A stretch of 64,000 bases of DNA from Candidatus Melainabacteria bacterium. GTDB taxonomy: Bacteria; Cyanobacteriota; Vampirovibrionia; Obscuribacterales; Obscuribacteraceae. The translations under genes were made by a program, and so were the position numbers. The stretch covers positions 1,860,001 to 1,924,000 of the forward strand of contig CP064963.1 in assembly GCA_016699165.1 (NCBI GenBank). The letters are read 5' to 3'. Positions 52,631 through 61,830 of this stretch are shown piece after piece. Under the pieces are notes generated by a model. That model was not told where the DNA came from. It saw only the letters and a list, made by a program, of their open reading frames with translations, and did no database searches. Every line of letters begins with the position of its first letter. The first letter of the stretch is position 1.

Positions 52631-54679
52631 CTATTTTTTTGCTGGTGCTTTTGGCGCATTGCTTAAGTTCATTAGCCTCAGTAAGTCTGGGTTCAACACT
52701 TGTCTTGGACTTGTTGGCACTGCGTTTAGAATCATTTCTTTGCCTTGCCACTGTCCACCAATTTGTGGATGTTGCTGCTGATTGAAAGCATTTTGCACTT
52801 CCCAACCAACATCGTCTTTGAGCTTATCGAATGAGTTTTTGACATTGCCTTTGGTCAGTTTCAAATTCTGAATAAGATACTTAGTGAACACTCCGTTTGG
52901 TGTAACTTTACTCTCCCAGCTGCGCTCAGATGGTGAGCTGCTGGTCATGACCAGGTGTCCACTTCCTTGTGCAAGCAATGCTGCATCAAAGTTAGCGCCG
53001 GCATCAACACCTCGCGCGCCAGGCACACCAGCACCACTATAACAAGTATCCATCACGATTAAGGCACGTTCTGTTTTAACGCCTTCCTTCACGCGTCTGT
53101 ACAACTCGTCCATATCTACGCCAGTTTCATATAATGCTTCAGATTCTGTATCGTAAGCAATAATGAAATTTCTTTGTCCCGGGTCTTTGCTAGCTGGAGT
53201 TCCATGGGTCGAAATATAGATAGTGACTAAATCTCCCTCACGACAAACAGCAGGCAAGAACTTATCTCCAAAAGCAGACATGATATTGCGTCTGGTGGCA
53301 TGCTCATTGAGCAAGAGAAGCACATGATCTTTTTTGAAATTGCCTTCGTTAACAAGATAGTTGTAAAAATCTTGCGCGTCTTTTGCAGCAAATTTTAAAT
53401 TGTACTGCGGGTTAGCAAATTTACTTATGCCTATCACCAGCGCCCATTTATCTTTAACAGCAGAATTCCCATCATTAACTACCACTGATTCAACAGTAGT
53501 TTGATTCGGCCTGGCTGGCGAAAGCGCCTTTAATTGTTTTTGGGCAAAATCATAACCAGAGGCACCAGGTTTAATGGTCTTGAGCACAGTGATAGCTTCA
53601 GGCGTTTTATTCAAAGCGATATATATCGATCCAAGCATATACTTTATGTCATCATCATTTGGATTGATTGCAAAAGCCTTCTTTAGCTCAGCTTCCGCTT
53701 CCGGAATCTGGTTTAAAGAAATATACGCAGAGCCAAGAGCCGAGTGAACAAACTGATGATTTGGATCTATTGCAATCACTTGCTTATAGATTTTGACAGC
53801 TTCGAGCAAATTGCCCGCACGCTGCTCTCTGACACCTCTGTTATAAATCGTAGGAGCATCATCAGCGTTAGATGTAACTGTTGTTGTGCTCGTGCTTGTA
53901 TAGGAACTTGCAAACTCTCCTCGTCCTGCAATTAAGTCCTGTGCACGAGAATAATATTTCGATGCTGGATTGATTTCAGACGCTACTCTTTTTGCATCTT
54001 GATCGTCTTTAACTGCAAGACAACATTTTGCCAAAGCAAATCTTAACTCATCGTCTTCGGGATCGAGCCTAAGAGATTCTTTAAATGCTTGAATCGCTTC
54101 GTTATTTCGTCCAAGTTCAGCTAACAGACAGCCATAATTGGCATAAGCACTAGCAAACACAGGATCTGTTTGAGCGGCTTTGGCAAAACACTCCAATGCT
54201 TTCTGATTATCTTTTTTATTGTAATAAACCAGTCCTTCTCTGAATTGATCAAAAGCTGGAAATCCAGGAGTCTTAATATTGCGTGCATTCATCACTTTGT
54301 AGTTCAAATACATATAAACTATCTGGTCTGGATTCCATCCAGCAGGTGGTGGTCCCATTTTGGCTTTCTTAACACAATCAACCGAAATCCGGTCCGCGCC
54401 TAGATTTCGCGAGGTCACAGCGATGCTGCCATTTAAATTACCCGATAGATCAACTTTGATTGCGATGTGCGAATAGAAAGAAAACTTCCAGTGATTACCA
54501 ATATTTTTAGCCCAGGCGGAGCTAACTTCTTTGATAATTTTTTTCTGGTACTCCTGACTGGCAGGCGACATTGCACCAATGGCATCCATCTGCTGTGCAT
54601 AAACTGGCATGAGCGGAATACATGGAGTAAGCGTGAGCGCCAACACAAGCATTTGAGATAAAGCTATTCTTCGGAGCAT
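52631..54679 (-). CDS. Exported TonB-C-like/TPR/caspase protein, copy 1
   Basis: A 682-residue protein with a signal peptide (to ~29). Residues ~35-130 resemble a TonB C-terminal-like domain (SHIAIKVDLSGNLNGSIAVTSRNLGADRISVDCVKKAKMGPPPAGW). TPRs follow at ~145-240 and ~275-390, then a caspase-like domain from ~410 (DKWALVIGISKFANPQYNLKF). Catalytic His492 in TIYISTHGTP and Cys546 in IVMDTCYSGAG are intact. It is very similar to the next gene along (54699), especially over the caspase domain, so the pair is a tandem duplication. Confidence 0.9.
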   Translation of the reverse strand: MLRRIALSQMLVLALTLTPCIPLMPVYAQQMDAIGAMSPASQEYQKKIIKEVSSAWAKNIGNHWKFSFYSHIAIKVDLSGNLNGSIAVTSRNLGADRISVDCVKKAKMGPPPAGWNPDQIVYMYLNYKVMNARNIKTPGFPAFDQFREGLVYYNKKDNQKALECFAKAAQTDPVFASAYANYGCLLAELGRNNEAIQAFKESLRLDPEDDELRFALAKCCLAVKDDQDAKRVASEINPASKYYSRAQDLIAGRGEFASSYTSTSTTTVTSNADDAPTIYNRGVREQRAGNLLEAVKIYKQVIAIDPNHQFVHSALGSAYISLNQIPEAEAELKKAFAINPNDDDIKYMLGSIYIALNKTPEAITVLKTIKPGASGYDFAQKQLKALSPARPNQTTVESVVVNDGNSAVKDKWALVIGISKFANPQYNLKFAAKDAQDFYNYLVNEGNFKKDHVLLLLNEHATRRNIMSAFGDKFLPAVCREGDLVTIYISTHGTPASKDPGQRNFIIAYDTESEALYETGVDMDELYRRVKEGVKTERALIVMDTCYSGAGVPGARGVDAGANFDAALLAQGSGHLVMTSSSPSERSWESKVTPNGVFTKYLIQNLKLTKGNVKNSFDKLKDDVGWEVQNAFNQQQHPQIGGQWQGKEMILNAVPTSPRQVLNPDLLRLMNLSNAPKAPAKK

Positions 54680-54698
54680 TTAATCTTTTCGTCCTCTA

Positions 54699-56849
54699 TC
54701 ATTTTGGCACCACCAATGGTGCAGTGGGATTAGCGTATTGCAGATTGATCATTCGGGTTAAATCGGGATTGAAAATTTCACGTGGTTCAGTAGGAATGGC
54801 ATTTAGGATTAAGTCTTTGCCTTCCCATTCGCCACCAATTTGAGGGTTTTGCTTCTGGTTGAAAGCATTTTGCACTTCCCAGCCTACATCGCTTTTCAGC
54901 TTTTCAAAAGAATTTTGGACATGACCTTTGGTCAGTTTCAAATTTTGAATCAAATATTTGGTAAAGACGCCATTTGGTGTCACTTTGCTTTCCCAGCTAC
55001 GCTGTGATGGGGAGCTACTGGTCATCACTAGATGTCCGCTTCCCTGTGCTAGAGCCTTTGCGTCAAAATTTCCCACTTCATCAAAACCACGTGCTCCAGG
55101 CACTCCCGCTCCGCTATAGCAGGTATCCATGACGATTAACGCTCGGCTAGTTAGAACCCCTTCTTTAACCCGTTTGTATAACTCGTCCATGTCGACGCCT
55201 GTTTCGTAGAGCGATTCAGCTTCGGTATCATAAGCAATAATATAATTGCGTTTGCCACGGTCCTTACTCGCCGGCGTACCATGAGTCGAAATATAGATAG
55301 TAACCAAGTCTCCATCGACACAAACCGCCGGCAAGAATTTATCTCCAAAGGCGGCCATGATATTGCGTCTGGTGGCATTTTCATTGAGTAATAAAAGAAC
55401 GTGATCTTTTTTGAAATTGCCTTCTGTAATTAAATAGTTATAGAAATCCTGAGCATCTTTGGCGGCGTATTTCAAATTGTATTGAGGGTTAGCGAATTTA
55501 CTTATGCCAATCACTAGTGCCCATTTGTCTTTCACGGGCGTGTCTTTAGCTCTGGACACAACAGTTTCAACCTTAGTCTGATTGGGACGCTGGACCATTT
55601 CGGTGGTACTAGCAGAAGTGGAAGTCGCAATCATTTTTTGCGCTTCGTCATAAGTGCGCGAACTGACTTTGATTCTGTTCAATAGTGCAAGCCCTTCGGC
55701 TTTGCGATTCACTCGAAGATAGCTTGCACCAAGCATATAATTTGCATCGTCGTCATTGCGATTAAGCATCAAACTTTCTTGCAACGCTTTAATGGCGTCT
55801 GGAATTTTCTTCAACGAAATATAGGCTGAGCCCAAATATGTATAAGCCGGTTGGTAGTTAGGATGATGCGCCAGAACTTGTCTGTAATATTTAATTGCCT
55901 CTTCGTGATTGCCTGCGATACTTTGATCGATTCCCTTTTGATAAAGCGCATTCACGTCTACTGGAGCCGGTGTTGGAGTGGGAGTTGGCCTCGGTGTTGT
56001 TGCAGGTGCTTGCGCTGGCACCTGATTCTGTGTATGTGTGGCACTTGGTTTTGACGCTACCTGGGTTGGCTTAGAATCAACCTTTGCATTAGGTGCGAAT
56101 TCGCCTCTACCGGCCAACAAATCTTGTGCGAGTGGATAAAAACGAGAACTAGGGCTAATATGCTCTGCAATTTTTCTTGCAGCTTTAAAGTCATGCGTTC
56201 TCCAATAAATCTTGGCTAAATTCACTCTGGCATCATCGTCTTCGGGATCGAGTCTAATTGTCTCTTTAAACTCAGCGATACCCGATTCGTAACGCATTTG
56301 TCTGCAACGTACCGCACCTAAAAGTGCATGAGCCGCTGCAAGATATGGGTCCAATTTAATTGCTTCAGTAAAATAATCACCGGCTTTGTCGTTATTCTCG
56401 TTCAAGTATTCAGTTACGCCTTGTCTGTACTTCGTCATCGAAGGGTAGCCCGGCATGTTGCGAGCTTTACCATCGGCGAACCAATGCATCACAACATCAA
56501 CGGGTTGTTCTGGATTCCAACCGGCTGGCGGTTTTTTAAGCTTTATTTCTCTGCAGCTATCGAGTACCGCGCGGTCAAAATTCAAATTGCGCGACGACAT
56601 AAGGATAGTGCTGGTCGGGTTGCCATCACTATCGACTCTAATTGTAATAGTGATAGTGAGCGAACACTTATAAGAATTACGACAATTTTTGACCCAGTTG
56701 TTACTTGCGACCTTTATTACTTGGTCTGAATATTTTTGACTGTCGCGAGACATCTGTCCGACAGAATCCATTGCAAACGTTAGAGGTGAAACTACCGCAT
56801 TTAAACTAGAAATTAAAACCAGCGATAAAGCGAGTTTTTTCAGCACCAA
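54699..56849 (-). CDS. Exported TonB-C-like/TPR/caspase protein, copy 2
   Basis: A 716-residue paralogue of 52631. It starts at TTG 56849 or GTG 56846, with AGAGG 6 bases upstream, inside the 3' end of the FemAB-like gene (44-base overlap). It has a signal peptide, a TonB-C-like domain (~40-125), TPRs, a Pro/Thr-rich linker (~255-298) longer than in copy 1, more TPRs and a caspase-like domain from ~440. His523 (YISTHGTP) and Cys577 (MDTCYSGAG) are intact. The overlap implies cotranscription with the FemAB-like and spermidine-synthase-like genes upstream. Confidence 0.9.
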   Translation of the reverse strand: MVLKKLALSLVLISSLNAVVSPLTFAMDSVGQMSRDSQKYSDQVIKVASNNWVKNCRNSYKCSLTITITIRVDSDGNPTSTILMSSRNLNFDRAVLDSCREIKLKKPPAGWNPEQPVDVVMHWFADGKARNMPGYPSMTKYRQGVTEYLNENNDKAGDYFTEAIKLDPYLAAAHALLGAVRCRQMRYESGIAEFKETIRLDPEDDDARVNLAKIYWRTHDFKAARKIAEHISPSSRFYPLAQDLLAGRGEFAPNAKVDSKPTQVASKPSATHTQNQVPAQAPATTPRPTPTPTPAPVDVNALYQKGIDQSIAGNHEEAIKYYRQVLAHHPNYQPAYTYLGSAYISLKKIPDAIKALQESLMLNRNDDDANYMLGASYLRVNRKAEGLALLNRIKVSSRTYDEAQKMIATSTSASTTEMVQRPNQTKVETVVSRAKDTPVKDKWALVIGISKFANPQYNLKYAAKDAQDFYNYLITEGNFKKDHVLLLLNENATRRNIMAAFGDKFLPAVCVDGDLVTIYISTHGTPASKDRGKRNYIIAYDTEAESLYETGVDMDELYKRVKEGVLTSRALIVMDTCYSGAGVPGARGFDEVGNFDAKALAQGSGHLVMTSSSPSQRSWESKVTPNGVFTKYLIQNLKLTKGHVQNSFEKLKSDVGWEVQNAFNQKQNPQIGGEWEGKDLILNAIPTEPREIFNPDLTRMINLQYANPTAPLVVPK

Positions 56850-57912
56850 CCTGGACCTCTGTTTTTCGACCCTCGACTTCCTGAGCCGCCTTGATAAACA
56901 CTTCGGCTATGTTATCAAGAAACATATAGTCTTGTGCACCTATAAACCTAAAAGGGCGCCCGCCAAACTGACTTTTAAACTGGGAGAATCGGCTGTATCG
57001 ATGCTCTGGAGAGCGATGCGGGACATAGCCATAAAAATCATAATTTTTACAGCCCTGCTCTTTCGCCTTCTTCATGGCAGCCCATTGCAGAGCGTAACCC
57101 CCCATCATCTGACGCTTGGCATTAGTCACTCCACCATATAAATAAGTAGCTCGCTCACCATAATGAGTAAGCAACAAACCGCCAAGCAGCTCATCTTCGT
57201 GATGCGCTAAAAGCACAGTCGCAAGACCCTTTTCGCACAAATGTGCAATCATGTTGTCGAAGAAGGGCTTGGGCTCAAGGGCAAAGCCATCGCGGACGCT
57301 AGCTTGATTTACAGCCTCATAAAAAGAATTGGCAGCATCAAAATTAAAATGACCAAACGACGAGAGTTTCACATTGTGTTTCTGCGACAACTTTATGTTG
57401 TAGCGACCTTTCGATTTCATCGCCATCAAAATATCGTTTTCGTCTTTATCTATGTCTACATATAAAGTGTCGCGCGGCACAAGATCATATGGTGCACGTC
57501 CGAATTCACGTAGCACCGCCGGTAGTGGCAGCGGCAATCTCGGCTCCACTCGCATCGACATGATACCATTCGACCTGGCGAATTTTTGCGCAAACCCGGC
57601 AAGGGCACGCAATTGCAGGGCACTTTTTTGCTTATCCAGCCAATCTATTACTGGACCTTCTGGCGCCACCATCATGCCGGTTCCACGACTTTGTGCTTCT
57701 TGAGCCAAATAGAAAATGGCACCACCAACAAGCGTTTCATTGTCAAAGAGTCCGACATGGACGCTGTTAAGTCCCTGAGCGCGTTTCATACAAGCCCAGT
57801 TCAAACTTTGCATAATTCCCGCAGACGGATTTTGCTTGACGAGCCTCTCCCAAGCAAGTGCCAGTTCGCAATTGCTATCAAGCAATCCCAAGCTTTTTGC
57901 CTGCAAACTCAA
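56806..57912 (-). CDS. FemAB-like peptidoglycan-bridge aminoacyltransferase (GNAT fold)
   Basis: A 368-residue soluble protein with the FemABX double-GNAT pattern: GIMQSLNWACMKRAQGL, VGGAIFYLAQEAQSRGTGMMVAPEGPV, MAMKSKGRYNIKLSQKHNV (a typical KxRYNIxxAxK-like site) and LGGLLLTHYGERATYLYGGV. Family members add amino acids to the lipid II stem peptide or related acceptors using aminoacyl-tRNA. It starts 5 bases after the stop of 57918. Confidence 0.85.
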   Translation of the reverse strand: MSLQAKSLGLLDSNCELALAWERLVKQNPSAGIMQSLNWACMKRAQGLNSVHVGLFDNETLVGGAIFYLAQEAQSRGTGMMVAPEGPVIDWLDKQKSALQLRALAGFAQKFARSNGIMSMRVEPRLPLPLPAVLREFGRAPYDLVPRDTLYVDIDKDENDILMAMKSKGRYNIKLSQKHNVKLSSFGHFNFDAANSFYEAVNQASVRDGFALEPKPFFDNMIAHLCEKGLATVLLAHHEDELLGGLLLTHYGERATYLYGGVTNAKRQMMGGYALQWAAMKKAKEQGCKNYDFYGYVPHRSPEHRYSRFSQFKSQFGGRPFRFIGAQDYMFLDNIAEVFIKAAQEVEGRKTEVQVGAEKTRFIAGFNF

Positions 57913-57917
57913 GCCGT

Positions 57918-59738
57918 TTATGCCTCGTCCAGATTGGTAATCAGTCCGTTGAGCATGGCTATTTTGAGACTATTTTTGTCTATCAATCGCTGAGTGAGTC
58001 TAATTGCTTCATCGCGCGAAATGTCGTGCATGCCAAAAGACACTGTCGAATTGTCTTGCAACATATACTGTCCAAGCTCATCTTTTAAAAGATTCTGATA
58101 GCTTACGGCTTCCTCTAAATCGTTCGTAAGCATCACTAGCGTCTGCTTTTTATCTTCGTTAGACTGAGGCAGTTGAGCGCTATTATTGCCTTTGTTGCCG
58201 CCGCCATATTCTTTGATTTCAAGCTCGGGTACTCTATTTTGCACGCGTCCTGGACCACGTTTTTGCACGTCGTCATAGACCCATGTGCTCGTTCCTTCGT
58301 TCCACCAGGCACCATCGCCGCGTCTGCGTCTACCATTGCGATCTCGATATTCGCCATTGCCTCGGTTGTCGCCGGCTCTTGCACCGTCACGCCCGCCGTC
58401 GCCTTTAGCATAAACCATGTCGGGGTATAACAAGTTTCCAATTACCATTAGCAGTGCAAGCAGTGTGACTACATTGCGACCCATGCGCATCAGAGATAAT
58501 TGATCGCCAGTCCAGTCGGCTAGCTTGATAGAGAGCAGTTTCAACTCTGCCACTAATTGTGGTGGCAACGATCCAGCTCGCTTCAAGATGCGAGAAATCA
58601 AAGCAGACAAATCAACAGATCTTAGAAACACACTGGGATCACTCAAGAAATCCGCGAGCATGTCGGGGGTCTGGCTTGGCTCAAGAGAGGGCATTAAGCG
58701 CAGAACATCCCCTAGAACCTGCTTTGGGTCGGCGAATTCCTCGATTTCGCTTTCGGTCTGAAAGGTAATAGCATTGGCAAGGGCTGTGCTTATTTCAATG
58801 GGCAAAACTTCTCTGCCTGTATCAGCTTCGGGAATGGACAGCTCGTCTAAATTCATCAAAAGTGAGTCGCTCACTTTTCCAGTCCAACCAGTGAGGGCGC
58901 CGTGATGGAAATATCGAATCAATATTTCGCTTCCTTCAAGCGCTGGCTGTGCCACTTCCTGCAAAGGATAAAGTTCGTCGGGAAGTAAGAACATTTCCTT
59001 CAGTTGATTTAGGCTGGTGAGAAACTGCTTCTGTTCAATGTTTTCAAGATTGAGCGAATGTATTTCGTCTTGACTGATATCGTTTTTAGCAGCGAGGAAA
59101 AATCCCCAGTCACTGCCGTAGCCGCGTGAAAAGAAAGATGGGATAGCCACTCGATATGGACGAACAACCAACTGCGCTTTGACCATACTATTAAAAATAG
59201 ACCAGTATGAAAGCGGCGTTTGATGCGGCGATACACCGTTCACGGACATTATGCCATTGGGGCTCAATAACTGATAAAGATTCTCGTACCAATCTATACT
59301 GTGGAAACGCGCTCCATCAGCGTCCGCAGCTACCGTCAAATCGACAACAATAAGGTCAAACTGTTCGCCATCGTTTAGCGCTTCTTCTACAAATTCCCAA
59401 GCATCGGTGCAATTGATGGTCAATTTAGGATCAGCCATACTGCTTTTATTCAACTTGCTGAAATCGCCTAGCGACATCTGCACAATTTCAGGATCATAGT
59501 CGACAAGGGTGATTCTATTTATAGAATCGCTTTTCAAAATTTCGCGAGCACTAAGTCCGTCGCCACCGCCGATAATCAACACATCAAGCGGACCATCACA
59601 TCGCTTCTGCGCGGCAAGCAATCCTGGCAGGATAAGACCTTCATGATATATATGCTCGTCTTGAGAATCGAACTGGAGGTCGCCGTCAATAAACAAAGCA
59701 AATGAGCCATCGGGTCTGCGTTCAACTGAGCCGCTCAT
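57918..59738 (-). CDS. Spermidine-synthase-like protein fused to a membrane and extracytoplasmic tail
   Basis: A 606-residue protein; ATG 59738 is chosen over an upstream ATG because AGGAGG lies 7 bases before it. Residues ~1-240 match spermidine-synthase-like methyltransferase-fold enzymes (DVLIIGGGDGLSAREILKS; FDLIVVDLTVAADADGARFHSIDWYENL). A helical linker (~330-430) precedes one transmembrane segment (VVTLLALLMVIGNLLYPDMVYA, ~440-465), then a Gly/Arg/Asp/Asn-rich stretch and a helical C-terminus. It may make a polyamine or modify a cell-envelope substrate. The fusion is unusual and longer than normal spermidine synthases (~280-300 residues). Confidence 0.82.
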   Translation of the reverse strand: MSGSVERRPDGSFALFIDGDLQFDSQDEHIYHEGLILPGLLAAQKRCDGPLDVLIIGGGDGLSAREILKSDSINRITLVDYDPEIVQMSLGDFSKLNKSSMADPKLTINCTDAWEFVEEALNDGEQFDLIVVDLTVAADADGARFHSIDWYENLYQLLSPNGIMSVNGVSPHQTPLSYWSIFNSMVKAQLVVRPYRVAIPSFFSRGYGSDWGFFLAAKNDISQDEIHSLNLENIEQKQFLTSLNQLKEMFLLPDELYPLQEVAQPALEGSEILIRYFHHGALTGWTGKVSDSLLMNLDELSIPEADTGREVLPIEISTALANAITFQTESEIEEFADPKQVLGDVLRLMPSLEPSQTPDMLADFLSDPSVFLRSVDLSALISRILKRAGSLPPQLVAELKLLSIKLADWTGDQLSLMRMGRNVVTLLALLMVIGNLLYPDMVYAKGDGGRDGARAGDNRGNGEYRDRNGRRRRGDGAWWNEGTSTWVYDDVQKRGPGRVQNRVPELEIKEYGGGNKGNNSAQLPQSNEDKKQTLVMLTNDLEEAVSYQNLLKDELGQYMLQDNSTVSFGMHDISRDEAIRLTQRLIDKNSLKIAMLNGLITNLDEA

Positions 59739-59893
59739 GCCAAAACCTCCTACATATACATGCAATATCTAGCGTTTCTAGGTTTCCTAATTTTACGCAC
59801 ACGAGCATGCTGCTTACATTAGGCGCGATCCTGCAAACCCAGCAAACTGAAACTTCTAATCTAAAATTTTGCGCTTGGCTAGCTAATTATTAG

Positions 59894-60466
59894 TTATTTG
59901 CTCAGTGGTGGCATGATGACACCATCCAATACGTGGATAATGCCGTTGGAGCAAGGAAGGTCAATTGTTTGAATCAAAACGTCGTCGGCATAAAGATTAT
60001 TGCCTCGCTCAGTCACTTTCACTTCGTGCCCTTCCAGCGTTTTGATTGCGCCCTTTTCTTTTAAAGTCTTGGCGTCGAACTTTCCTTCGATTACATGATA
60101 TTCAAGGACCTGACGAAGCTTCTTTTTGTTAGCGAAGAGCGATTTGACATCATCGCTCGGCATACGCTTAAAACCGTGATCGCAAACGGCAAAAAAAGTG
60201 AACGGTCCCTTGTCTTTCAATTTGTCGTCAAGGTCAAATGCCTGCTCTAGACCATCGAGCAAAGTGACGAATCTAGTGACTTCGTTATCTTTCAAAGTGT
60301 TGATAATATCTTTGGGCTTACGCTCAAAACCTTCCTTCTCTTTGTATCTTTCGGTCTTAGTCGCAGCAATTAAAAGTCTGTCCTTGGCGTCTGCATTTCC
60401 GATTGACACGCCAGCGAACACTGCGGAAACAAGACTAATTGCAAATAACTTTTTTGCCGATAACAT
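59894..60466 (-). CDS. Exported fasciclin (FAS1) domain protein
   Basis: A 190-residue protein from ATG 60466, with GGAG 10 bases upstream (ATG 60484 possible). A signal peptide (LFAISLVSAVFAGVSIGNADA) is followed by one FAS1 domain with the H1 box-like GPFTFFAVCDHGFKRM and the C-terminal VLIQTIDLPCSNGIIHVLDGVIMPP (H2 box). FAS1 proteins mediate adhesion or surface binding. Confidence 0.92.
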   Translation of the reverse strand: MLSAKKLFAISLVSAVFAGVSIGNADAKDRLLIAATKTERYKEKEGFERKPKDIINTLKDNEVTRFVTLLDGLEQAFDLDDKLKDKGPFTFFAVCDHGFKRMPSDDVKSLFANKKKLRQVLEYHVIEGKFDAKTLKEKGAIKTLEGHEVKVTERGNNLYADDVLIQTIDLPCSNGIIHVLDGVIMPPLSK

Positions 60467-60498
60467 AGAAAGGTATCTCCTCATAGAAAAACACGAGC

Positions 60499-61761
60499 TT
60501 GATACTTATACCATTAACACAGAGATTAATTTGGGCAGTTTTGGTTGCTGTTTCGACCACAGCTCCAACTTTTGCTCAGGATGCCCCTTCTAAAAATCCG
60601 CCTCAAGAATTAACTGTGATTGCAGGACCACTTGAATCGGAGCGTCGTGAATTGCTTGGAATGATTAACGCTGCAGAAAAGAAAGGCGTAAACATTCGAA
60701 ATTACATGGAGAATTTTAAATACATTGAAGATCGGATTGCGCACGGTGCAACAGAGTTGACCTTGCAACCGCGCCTGGAGCGAGTGAAACAAGCGCTCGA
60801 AGATCAGCTGCGCATGCGAGAGTTTTATCAAAACGAGCAAACCAAACCAATAACACCGAAAGTAGTAAAAGCAACAGAGAAAGAAAACACCAACAACAGC
60901 AAGCTACTCACACTTGAAGAAGCAAGAAACTTTATGGTGACACTAATAAACAAAGACCGTGCCAAGTATAAGTTAAAACCTGTATCTCTGGACTTAACTG
61001 CAAGTCTTGCAGGGCAAAAACATACTGATGAGATGGCGGTGTCAAAATATATGGCACACTGGGATCTGACCGGAAAGAAACCGTCCCAAAGATACACTGA
61101 ATGCGGCGGAATACACGGTGTCTCTGAAAACATAGCTTACTCCGGTCATAACGTTGGCAATTTTATTCTCGAAAATTCAATGATTTCTGCAAGCGAAATA
61201 CAAAAGCTTCACGAACTCTTCATGAAAGAAATTCCACCAAATGACGGACACCGCCAACAAATACTAACTCCAGAGCACAACAAAGTTGGCATCGGCATAA
61301 GCAGGGCTAGAACCAAAAGCGGTCATATGAACGTTTGCTTGGCGCAAGAATTTGTAAATTGCTATGGACAATACGAAAAAATTCCGTTGATTCTAACACC
61401 AGGGAAATCTTTCATTTTGCAAGGCAAGCTAGCCCCCGAATTCACTCTGTACGATATCAGAATCAGCTGGGAACCACTGCCGAAGCAAATGTCTGTTGAA
61501 GATTTAGAAGCTACGCACTCATATTCAGAAGGTGTGGATGAGTTCAGAAGTGTAGCAGATGAAGAAAAAGATTTAACAGGGATTAAAATCACGAAAAAAA
61601 AGAACGTTGAGTCATTCTCGATCAAAGTTATCCCGAGCAACGACTGGAAACCAGGACTTTACTACTTTCAAATTTTTGCACACCGTAAAAAACAAAATTT
61701 GATCTTAGTTTCATCAAGAGTGAGTGTTCTAAATCCTCCAACTGTTACCGACAAGAAATGA
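60499..61761 (+). CDS. Exported CAP/SCP-domain protein
   Basis: A 420-residue protein starting at TTG 60499 (a TTG ten codons later is an alternative), with a signal peptide (WAVLVAVSTTAPTFA). A coiled-coil-like segment (~38-120) precedes a CAP domain (~140-290) with the signature His residues in AGQKHTDEMA and GHRQQILTPEHNKVGIGI and a SENIAYSG block. A C-terminal beta domain (~300-415) follows. CAP proteins act extracellularly in wall or host interactions. It is divergent from the fasciclin gene. Confidence 0.85.
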   Translation: MILIPLTQRLIWAVLVAVSTTAPTFAQDAPSKNPPQELTVIAGPLESERRELLGMINAAEKKGVNIRNYMENFKYIEDRIAHGATELTLQPRLERVKQALEDQLRMREFYQNEQTKPITPKVVKATEKENTNNSKLLTLEEARNFMVTLINKDRAKYKLKPVSLDLTASLAGQKHTDEMAVSKYMAHWDLTGKKPSQRYTECGGIHGVSENIAYSGHNVGNFILENSMISASEIQKLHELFMKEIPPNDGHRQQILTPEHNKVGIGISRARTKSGHMNVCLAQEFVNCYGQYEKIPLILTPGKSFILQGKLAPEFTLYDIRISWEPLPKQMSVEDLEATHSYSEGVDEFRSVADEEKDLTGIKITKKKNVESFSIKVIPSNDWKPGLYYFQIFAHRKKQNLILVSSRVSVLNPPTVTDKK

Positions 61762-61830
61762 CTGTGCTAATAAAGAATCTAGACCACTTATTGTGGTATA
61801 AATCTTCGCACCAAGTCTTGGGAGAAAAAC

